A stretch of 12,961 bases of DNA from an uncultured Alphaproteobacteria bacterium (GTDB lineage: Bacteria; Pseudomonadota; Alphaproteobacteria; Reyranellales; Reyranellaceae), in contig CAIYWM010000759.1 of the NCBI GenBank assembly GCA_903929895.1, positions 1 to 12,961 on the forward strand, written 5' to 3'. A program made the position numbers and the translations under genes. Within the stretch, counting starts at the first letter, position 1; the number at the start of each line of letters is the position of its first letter. The notes under the pieces are model-generated. The model did no database searches, was not told the DNA's origin, and saw only the letters and a list, made by a program, of their open reading frames with translations. Positions 7,921-12,961 of the stretch are shown here, one piece after another.

Positions 7921-7957
7921 AACCCCCGCAGCCCTTGGCTTTCGGGGGTTTTTCTTT
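7921..7957 (+). terminator. Intrinsic terminator inside the argC leader
   Basis: AACCCCCG (7921-7928) pairs perfectly with CGGGGGTT (7943-7950). An inner AGCC/GGCT stem (7930-7933 with 7937-7940) closes on a CTT loop. The run TTTTTCTTT (7949-7957) follows immediately. This is a textbook Rho-independent terminator on the plus strand. No plus-strand gene other than the candidate leader peptide precedes it within 2 kb, and argC starts 28 bases downstream, so it either ends a small RNA or controls read-through into argC. Confidence 0.88.
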
Positions 7958-7985
7958 GCCCTTACTCCAGCATCAGGACACCACC

Positions 7986-8963
7986 ATGAGCATTCGCGTC
8001 GGCATTGTAGGAATCAGCGGTTTTGGCGGCGGCGAGGCGATGCGCCTGGTCGCGAGCCACCCGTCCTTCGAACTCGTCTACGCCGCAGGCGAAGGCAGCG
8101 CCGGCAGCCGTCTGGCTGACCGCTTCCCCGGCGTGCCGGCCAAGCTGGCCGGGCTGGTGATCGAGAAGTGGGACCCGGCAGCCCTGCCGAAGCTCGACCT
8201 GCTGTTCGCGTCGCTGCCCACGGGCACCTCGGCCGAGGCGCTGGCGCGCGTGCCCCAGGACGTGAAGATCGTCGATATCGGCGGCGACCATCGCTACGTC
8301 GCGGGTTGGGCCTACGGCCTCGCCGATGTCTGGCCGGCGCAGATCGAGGGTCAGAGGCGCGTCGCCAACCCCGGCTGCTTCCCGGCCGCGACGCTGACCG
8401 CGCTGGCGCCGCTGCTGGCCAGCAACCTGATCGAGCCCGGCAATATCGTGATCGATGCCAAGACCGGCATTTCCGGTGCCGGCCGCGGCGGCGCGGACAG
8501 TAGGTTCGGCTACGCCGAGAGCAACGAAAACCTGGTGCCCTACGGTCTGCTCAAGCACACCCACATGCCCGAGATGGCCACGACGATCGAGCGGCTGAGC
8601 GGCGGCAGCGCGGCCGGGCTGGTGTTCACACCCCACCTCGTGCCGATGACACGCGGCGTCCTCGCCACCCTCTACTGTCGCGGCCGCGCCACCACAGAGC
8701 AGTGCCTGGACGCGGCGCGGGAGTTCTACGCCAGACGCGCGTTTGTCCGCGTGACCGACCGGCCGCCGCAGACCAAATGGGCGACCGGCTCGAACCTCGC
8801 TTTCGTCAGCTACGCGGCCGATCCAGAGCGCAACCTGGTGATCGCAATGGGCGTGGTCGACAATCTCGGCAAGGGAGCGGCCGGTCAGGCCGTGCAGAAC
8901 GCGAACCTGATCTGCGGCCTGCCGGAAACCGCGGGGCTGGAGGGCGCACCCGTTTGGCCATGA
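7986..8963 (+). CDS. argC: N-acetyl-gamma-glutamyl-phosphate reductase
   Basis: It reduces N-acetylglutamyl 5-phosphate to the semialdehyde with NADPH, the third step of arginine synthesis. It has 325 residues. The NADP-binding loop is VGIVGISGFGGGEAMRL near the N-terminus. The catalytic Cys is in VANPGCFPAAT, and the downstream motif is KHTHMPEM. Two positions differ from the pattern I expect: Ala where Thr usually follows the Cys motif, and Thr in place of Arg in the HRHxPE motif. The GFGGGE loop also recalls the ArgC/LysY-like subgroup, so a divergent or acquired copy is possible. AGGA seven bases before the ATG at 7986 is a good Shine-Dalgarno. It is monocistronic here: an intrinsic terminator precedes it and the amidase converges on it. 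Many alphaproteobacteria instead keep argC next to rpsI. Confidence 0.95.
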   Translation: MSIRVGIVGISGFGGGEAMRLVASHPSFELVYAAGEGSAGSRLADRFPGVPAKLAGLVIEKWDPAALPKLDLLFASLPTGTSAEALARVPQDVKIVDIGGDHRYVAGWAYGLADVWPAQIEGQRRVANPGCFPAATLTALAPLLASNLIEPGNIVIDAKTGISGAGRGGADSRFGYAESNENLVPYGLLKHTHMPEMATTIERLSGGSAAGLVFTPHLVPMTRGVLATLYCRGRATTEQCLDAAREFYARRAFVRVTDRPPQTKWATGSNLAFVSYAADPERNLVIAMGVVDNLGKGAAGQAVQNANLICGLPETAGLEGAPVWP

Positions 8964-8988
8964 AATCCCTGGCCTGCGTCAGGTCTGT

Positions 8989-9028
8989 CCTCGGTGGTAT
9001 TCACCGAGGCGGCGGCTACTCCGCCGCC
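8989..9028. terminator. Tandem hairpins between the convergent argC and amidase genes
   Basis: CCTCGGTG (8989-8996) pairs with CACCGAGG (9002-9009) around GTATT. GGCGGCGG (9008-9015) pairs with CCGCCGCC (9021-9028) around CTACT. Both stems are perfect over eight pairs. They share bases 9008-9009, so full pairing of one shortens the other. The amidase stop codon TAG sits in the second loop. No U-tract follows on either strand, so a bidirectional termination or 3'-end protection role is inferred from position. Confidence 0.5.
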
Positions 9029-9882
9029 TTGGCGAGTGCCGCCTTGTGCAGCGCGGGCGCCGCGTACTTGCGGTCGTGGGTCAGGGACGGAACCATCTTC
9101 CGCGCCTCCTCGATCTTCGCCATGTCGATGTCGGCGATGACGAAGCCCGCCTTTTCGCCGCCGGCATCCGCGAGCACCTCGCCCCACGGGGCGACGGCTA
9201 TCGAGTGCCCGTAGGTCTTGCGGTTGGAGCCCTTGTGCGTGCCGACCTGGGCCGGCGCAAAGACGAAGCAGCCGGTCTCGATGGCGCGGGCGCGCATCAG
9301 CGTGTGCCAGTGCGCCTGGCCGGTCGGCACGGTGAAGGAAGACGGGATCGCCAGCATCGTGGCGCCAGCATGGGCCAGCTCGCGATAGAGATAGGGGAAG
9401 CGCAGGTCGTAACAGATCGTCATGCCCAGCACGCCCCACGGCGTCTCGGCGAGAACAGCCTTCTCGCCCGGCCTGAACGTCGAGGACTCGCGGTAGCTCT
9501 CGCCGCCCGCGAGCTGGACGTCGAACATGTGTATCTTGTCGTAGCTCGCCACGATGCCGCCCGACGAATCGATCAGGTAGGAGCGGTTGCGGATCTGCTC
9601 TTCGCCCGGCACGCGCACATGGATCGAGCCCAGCAGGAACCAGGCGCCGGTGTCGCGCGCGGCGGCGCGGCAGGCCGCCAGCATCGCGTGCTCTTCCTCG
9701 GTCTGCGCCTTGGCCAGCGTCTCGGTGCGGTTGGCGCCGATCAGGCCGGTATTCTCCGGCGTCATGAGGAAGTCCGCGCCGGCGTCGCGCGCGAGCTTCG
9801 CCTGCTCGCGCAGGGAGGCCACGTTCTCGGCCATGTCGTTGCTGACGTTGGTCTGGATCAGGCCGGCCTTGAAGGCGGTCAT
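9016..9882 (-). CDS. Nitrilase-superfamily amidase, probable deaminated glutathione amidase (Nit1-type)
   Basis: This is a carbon-nitrogen hydrolase. The branch with these features includes mammalian Nit1 and E. coli YbeM, which hydrolyse deaminated glutathione, a side product of transaminases. It has 288 residues. The Glu-Lys-Cys triad is visible: Glu43 in MTPENTG, Lys116 in YDKIHMFDV and Cys157 in MTICYDLRFPYLYR. The FDVQLAGGESYRES stretch fits the Nit branch. AAGGA sits nine bases before the ATG at 9882. It is the last gene of a comF-grxC-amidase operon, 12 bases after grxC. The glutaredoxin neighbour supports a glutathione-related substrate by inference. An omega-amidase (Nit2-type) or another small-amide hydrolase remains possible. 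Confidence 0.9.
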   Translation of the reverse strand: MTAFKAGLIQTNVSNDMAENVASLREQAKLARDAGADFLMTPENTGLIGANRTETLAKAQTEEEHAMLAACRAAARDTGAWFLLGSIHVRVPGEEQIRNRSYLIDSSGGIVASYDKIHMFDVQLAGGESYRESSTFRPGEKAVLAETPWGVLGMTICYDLRFPYLYRELAHAGATMLAIPSSFTVPTGQAHWHTLMRARAIETGCFVFAPAQVGTHKGSNRKTYGHSIAVAPWGEVLADAGGEKAGFVIADIDMAKIEEARKMVPSLTHDRKYAAPALHKAALAKAAE

Positions 9883-9894
9883 GATGGAAGTCCT

Positions 9895-10155
9895 TCAGCC
9901 CGGCTGCGCGAGCAGCGCGTCGAGCTTGCCCGCCTGTTCGAGAGCGGCGAGATCGTCGGAACCGCCGATATGCTGCCCGTTGATGAAGATCTGCGGCACC
10001 GTCGTGCGATTGGCGCGCGCGCGCATCTCGGTGCGCTTCTTGTCGTCCATCATCACGTCGGTCTCTTCGTACTCGGCGCCCTTGCTGTCGAGCAGGCTCT
10101 TGGCCCGCGCGCAGTAGCCGCAGAACGGCGTGGTGTAGATTTCGATCTTGGCCAT
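9895..10155 (-). CDS. grxC: Glutaredoxin 3
   Basis: It is a glutathione-dependent thiol-disulfide oxidoreductase of the dithiol class and acts in the cytoplasm. The 86-residue product is the usual size. The active site CGYC is at residues 12-15 of a TTPFCGYC stretch. The cis-Pro is in TTVPQIFI (residue 54) and the glutathione-binding GGSDD follows at 64-68. The usual Grx3 active site is CPYC, so the Gly at the second position is a mild variation. AGAGG lies seven bases before the ATG at 10155, a strong Shine-Dalgarno. It is 21 bases downstream of comF and 12 bases upstream of the amidase, so the three form one operon. Confidence 0.96.
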   Translation of the reverse strand: MAKIEIYTTPFCGYCARAKSLLDSKGAEYEETDVMMDDKKRTEMRARANRTTVPQIFINGQHIGGSDDLAALEQAGKLDALLAQPG

Positions 10156-10176
10156 GGGTGAACCTCTTTGTCGAAA

Positions 10177-10929
10177 CTATAACGCTGGCCGGACGACCCG
10201 CGCCAGTGTCAGGACATCAACCCTCGGGACGCCGGCACGTTGCAGCGCGCGGGTACAGGCCTCGACCGTCGCCCCGGTCGTCAGCACGTCGTCGACCAGA
10301 AGGACGGTCTTGCCGGCCACGAGCGGCCGCCATTTCGGGTGGACGTCGAAGGCCTCGCGCACATTGCGCCGCCGTTCCTTCGCCTTGAGGCCGGCTTGCG
10401 ACCCGGTCCAGCGCTGTCGGCGCAGCAGGTCGGGCGCCAGCTGCAGATCCCGGTCGTGCGCCGCCGTCCGCACGACGATACGCGCCAGAAGCTGCGCCTG
10501 ATTGTAGCGGCGCATGAACAGCCGCCGCCAATGAAGCGGCACCGGCGCCACGAGGTCGGCCGCTGCGAGAAGATCGGCGCCCGCCCGCGCCATCCAGCCG
10601 CCGCAGGCCCGCGCGATGTCCGTGCGGTCCCCGTGCTTGAAGGGCAGGACGAGCCGGCGGCTCTGGTCGTCATAGACCAGGGCGGCCCGGGCGCGATGGT
10701 AGCGCGGGCGACGGACGAGGCAGCCAGCGCAGAGCGCCTCGGGCCCCAGATCCTCCGCGAAAGGCGTGCCGCAGCAGGCGCAATGCGGGGCGGAAATGAA
10801 GGAAAAGCCCTGCCAGCAGCTCGCGCACAGCGATCCCGGTGTGCTGACGATCTCGTTGCAGCCGAGACAGAGCGGGGGCAACACGGCGTCGAGCACCGCC
10901 CGACCCAGCCCTGAAACGGCTCTGCTCAT
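10177..10929 (-). CDS. ComF family phosphoribosyltransferase-like protein
   Basis: ComF-type proteins pair an N-terminal zinc-finger region with a phosphoribosyltransferase fold. In transformable bacteria they assist uptake or recombination of single-stranded DNA; in alphaproteobacteria the role is undefined. From the ATG at 10929 the product is 250 residues. Cys pairs CLGC (near 21-24), CASC, CACC and CAGC form the zinc region. VPLHWRRLFMRRYNQAQLLA is the family core. VLLVDDVLTTGATVEACTRAL is the PRPP-binding loop. The start is uncertain: ATG 10944 and TTG 10965 are in frame and none has a convincing Shine-Dalgarno. I chose 10929 because LGRAVLDAVLPPLCLGC is then a typical N-terminus. It heads the comF-grxC-amidase operon and is divergent from the NDUFAF5-like gene. 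Confidence 0.93.
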   Translation of the reverse strand: MSRAVSGLGRAVLDAVLPPLCLGCNEIVSTPGSLCASCWQGFSFISAPHCACCGTPFAEDLGPEALCAGCLVRRPRYHRARAALVYDDQSRRLVLPFKHGDRTDIARACGGWMARAGADLLAAADLVAPVPLHWRRLFMRRYNQAQLLARIVVRTAAHDRDLQLAPDLLRRQRWTGSQAGLKAKERRRNVREAFDVHPKWRPLVAGKTVLLVDDVLTTGATVEACTRALQRAGVPRVDVLTLARVVRPAL

Positions 10930-11025
10930 GCCCCCCGGCGACATGCGATGGATTGGGGCGGGCAAATGCGCCCACAGGATGGCGTTCCCCTACCCGCCGC
11001 CGTGCTTTTTCCCTACATAGCCACT

Positions 11026-11940
11026 GTGACGAGCCCCGATCCCCTGCTGGTGTTCGACCGCGCCATCCTGCGCCAGCGCCGCGAGCGCGCGGCCCGCGAC
11101 TGGGAGCGTCACGATTTCCTGAAGCGCGAGATCGCCGAACGGCTGGTCGACCGGCTGGACGATGTCCGCCGGACCTTTCCCCTCGCCCTCGATCTCGGCA
11201 GCCATGGCGACGAGGTGGCGAACGCAGTGGGCGGGCGCCCCATCGTCGGGCAGCTGGTGCGCGCCGATCTCGGCCGTGGCTTCGCGGCGCGCGCCCGCGG
11301 ACCGGCTATCGTTGCCGACGAGGAGTTCCTGCCCTTCGCGGCCGGGCGCTTCGACCTGGTGCTGAGCGCCATGGACCTCCACTGGGTCAACGACCTGCCC
11401 GGCGCCTTGATCCAGATCGCGCGCATCCTGAAGCCCGATGGCCTGTTCCTCGGCGCCCTGCTGGGCGGCGCCACCCTGTGGCAGCTTCGCCAGGCCCTTG
11501 CCGCCGCGGAAAGCGAGATCGACGGCGGATTGAGCCCGCGCGTCTCGCCCTTCGCCGACCTGCGCGACGCCGCGGGCCTGCTGCAGCGGGCCGGCTTCGC
11601 CCTCCCTGTGGCCGACAGCGAGACGATCGAGGTCGAGTATGAGAGCGCCCTGGCGTTGATGCGCGACCTCCGCGCCATGGGCGAGAGCAACCTCGTGGTC
11701 GGCCGGCGCCGCGGCATGGCCGGGCGCGCCGTGCTGCTGCGCGCCGCCGAACTCTACAGCGAACGATTCGCCCGGCCGGGCGGCCGGGTGACCGCGAGCT
11801 TCGAGGTCCTGTTCCTGCACGGCTGGTCGCCACACGCCTCACAGCCCAAGGCGCTCAAGCCTGGCAGCGCGGCACAACGGCTGGCCGACGCGCTGGGGAC
11901 TTCAGAACTGAGTGCCGGCGAAAAAGTGGAACGGAGCTAG
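11026..11940 (+). CDS. NDUFAF5-like methyltransferase-fold protein, probable complex I assembly factor
   Basis: It closely resembles human NDUFAF5, which hydroxylates an arginine of the NDUFS7 subunit during early assembly of respiratory complex I. The 304-residue product carries VFDRAILRQRRERAA at residues 9-23, FDYL-like HDFLKREIAERL, ADEEFLPF (97-104), LHWVNDLPGALIQI (118-131), LLGGATLWQLR and MGESN, all in the NDUFAF5 order. SAM motif I is LDLGSHGDEV instead of LDLGCGxG, so two motif glycines are lost. The GTG at 11026 is chosen by homology, since the upstream frame to 10948 is unlike the family. There is no Shine-Dalgarno. TACATA at 11014-11019 would place transcription start on the GTG, so translation may be leaderless. 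The annotation BioC is common for this family but is not supported. The membrane-protein gene follows after three bases. Confidence 0.88.
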   Translation: MTSPDPLLVFDRAILRQRRERAARDWERHDFLKREIAERLVDRLDDVRRTFPLALDLGSHGDEVANAVGGRPIVGQLVRADLGRGFAARARGPAIVADEEFLPFAAGRFDLVLSAMDLHWVNDLPGALIQIARILKPDGLFLGALLGGATLWQLRQALAAAESEIDGGLSPRVSPFADLRDAAGLLQRAGFALPVADSETIEVEYESALALMRDLRAMGESNLVVGRRRGMAGRAVLLRAAELYSERFARPGGRVTASFEVLFLHGWSPHASQPKALKPGSAAQRLADALGTSELSAGEKVERS

Positions 11941-11943
11941 ATA

Positions 11944-12762
11944 GTGCCTGCGGTGAAACTCTCGTTTGGCGGCCTGGTGGCCCAAAGCTTCGGCTTCGTC
12001 GTCGCCAATTTCAGCCTGTTCTTCCATCTCGTCACCATTCCATGGATCGCCTCGCTCGCCATCCGCCTGCTGGGATCGACGATGAGCCGCGACTCGCTGA
12101 TGCCGATGCTGATCGAGAAGGCCGCCGACATGATTCCGACGGTCATGTTCATGGTGGCCTGGCAGCGCGTCGTGCTGCTGGGGCCCAACCGTGTCGGCCG
12201 GTTGCCCGGGCTCGGCTGGTCGCCGCGCGAAAGCGCCTTCCTGGTCCACCTGATCAAGATCGGCGGCTTCACCTTCGTGCTGCTCGCGGCCTTCGTGCTG
12301 GCCCTGGGCTCGATCGATCCGGAAATGCTGGCCGCCGGCGCCGCCGTCGACCCCGAGGTCGCGCGCCGGCAGGCGCTGGCCGCGCCCATCGGTGCGGGGT
12401 TCACCGTATCGATCATACTGGCGCTGCGGGTCAGCTACGGGCTCGCCGCGACCTCGGTCGACGAGCCCTTCTCGCCGCGGCTCTCATGGACCCATAGCCG
12501 CGGCAATGCCTGGACGATCATCGGCGTGCTGTTCCTGATCTTCTTATCGAGCGCGCTCGCCACCACCATGGCGACCCTGGTCGTGCTCGGCCTGGTGCGC
12601 GGCGTGCTGGGCGCCGGCGAATCGGCGGCCGTGATCACCTGGACCGCGGCCATACTGGTCTCCTACGCCGGCACCGCGGTGGCCGCGACGGCGCAGGCGC
12701 TGATCTTCCGTAACCTGCTGGGCTGGCGCGAGGGTACGCCCCTTCGGCCGGTGTCGACCTAA
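11944..12762 (+). CDS. Six-helix integral membrane protein of unknown function
   Basis: I do not recognise this gene with certainty. It has 272 residues from the GTG at 11944, which has GGAG seven bases upstream, inside the end of the preceding gene. An alternative GTG is at 11953. Hydrophobic segments lie at about 20-42, 61-79, 105-123, 150-168, 188-215 and 228-252. The stretch LSWTHSRGNAWTIIGVLFLI (180-199) resembles the xWxLTRGNxWR pattern of polytopic membrane domains seen in GlpQ-associated and YciC-like proteins, a weak resemblance. It starts three bases after the NDUFAF5-like stop and is probably co-transcribed with it. It has no signal peptide or catalytic motif. Its stop overlaps the mutT stop on the other strand. 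Confidence 0.85.
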   Translation: MPAVKLSFGGLVAQSFGFVVANFSLFFHLVTIPWIASLAIRLLGSTMSRDSLMPMLIEKAADMIPTVMFMVAWQRVVLLGPNRVGRLPGLGWSPRESAFLVHLIKIGGFTFVLLAAFVLALGSIDPEMLAAGAAVDPEVARRQALAAPIGAGFTVSIILALRVSYGLAATSVDEPFSPRLSWTHSRGNAWTIIGVLFLIFLSSALATTMATLVVLGLVRGVLGAGESAAVITWTAAILVSYAGTAVAATAQALIFRNLLGWREGTPLRPVST

Positions 12763-12961
12763 AGCAGGTCCCGCAGCAGGCCGACCAGCGGCAGGTCGGC
12801 GGGCGGCATCGGGTATCTCGTGAGTTCCATGGGGGCGACCCATTTCAGGGCCTGGCCCTCGCGCGCCTGCGGCGTGCCGTTCCATTTGCGGCAGGCGAAG
12901 ACCGGCATCAGCAGGTGGAACGTCTCGTAGCCATGGCTGGCGAAGGCGATCGGCGCCAGGC
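12759..12961 (-). CDS. mutT: 8-oxo-dGTP diphosphatase MutT, 5' part cut by window
   Basis: Only the last 66 codons are in the window. The frame reads from the right edge through LAPIAFASHGYETFHLLMPV, CRKWNGTP, REGQALKWV and YPMPPADLPLVGLLRDLL to TAG (12761-12759). This is the C-terminal half of the alphaproteobacterial MutT Nudix hydrolase, which removes 8-oxo-dGTP from the nucleotide pool. The Nudix box itself lies outside the window. The stop overlaps the TAA of the convergent membrane-protein gene by three bases (12760-12761 shared plus flanks), leaving no intergenic space. The frame is too short and open-ended for a naive ORF scan to show. Confidence 0.9.
   Translation of the reverse strand, partial: LAPIAFASHGYETFHLLMPVFACRKWNGTPQAREGQALKWVAPMELTRYPMPPADLPLVGLLRDLL

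Noticed and set aside
7773..7957. 6S RNA
   Set aside because: Length is suitable, but I cannot form the closing 5'/3' stem and central bubble, and the expected zapA/ygfA neighbourhood is absent.
9046..10161. Plus-strand open frame of 371 codons across the amidase and grxC
   Set aside because: It spans two well-supported minus-strand genes and their spacer, and its translation looks like a shadow.

Overview
The window is GC-rich, densely packed DNA with the gene content and order of an alphaproteobacterial chromosome. The markers are ptsP next to lysC, ubiG, a DUF1178 gene, a nitrilase-family amidase, grxC, comF, an NDUFAF5-like gene and mutT. A Rhodospirillales- or Reyranella-like host is my guess and was not tested. 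I see no phage, transposon, CRISPR array, rRNA or tRNA.

Layout from left to right. The window opens inside ptsP (minus strand, C-terminal part cut off). Next comes lysC (minus), diverging from ubiG (plus). ubiG converges on a DUF1178 zinc-ribbon-like gene (minus). That gene diverges from a pair of plus-strand genes, an EamA/DMT permease and a small SAM-dependent methyltransferase, whose stop and start overlap. An N-acyl-D-amino-acid deacylase-type amidohydrolase (minus) follows and diverges from argC (plus). argC converges on a minus-strand operon read comF, then grxC, then a nitrilase-family amidase. Divergent from comF is a plus-strand pair: a homologue of the complex I assembly factor NDUFAF5 and an unrecognised six-helix membrane protein. 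The window ends in the 3' part of mutT (minus), whose stop codon overlaps the membrane-protein stop.

How the genes relate. Most products are housekeeping: nitrogen-branch phosphotransfer (ptsP), the aspartate family (lysC), arginine synthesis (argC), ubiquinone synthesis (ubiG), probable complex I assembly (NDUFAF5-like), thiol redox and glutathione repair (grxC plus amidase), DNA uptake or repair (comF) and nucleotide-pool sanitation (mutT). From memory of related genomes, comF-grxC-amidase-DUF1178-ubiG-lysC-ptsP is a recurrent alphaproteobacterial neighbourhood. Here it is split between the amidase and DUF1178 by four genes (permease, methyltransferase, deacylase, argC), which look like an insertion.

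Most unusual spot. The 350-base gap before argC holds a strong intrinsic terminator that ends only 28 bases before the argC start. A consensus-like -35 box lies about 180 bases upstream of it. Between them is a short Arg-rich reading frame with four consecutive Arg codons, embedded in a ten-base-pair hairpin. This is the architecture expected of an arginine-responsive transcription attenuator, possibly with a leaderless leader peptide. It is a hypothesis and I could not complete an antiterminator fold by eye.
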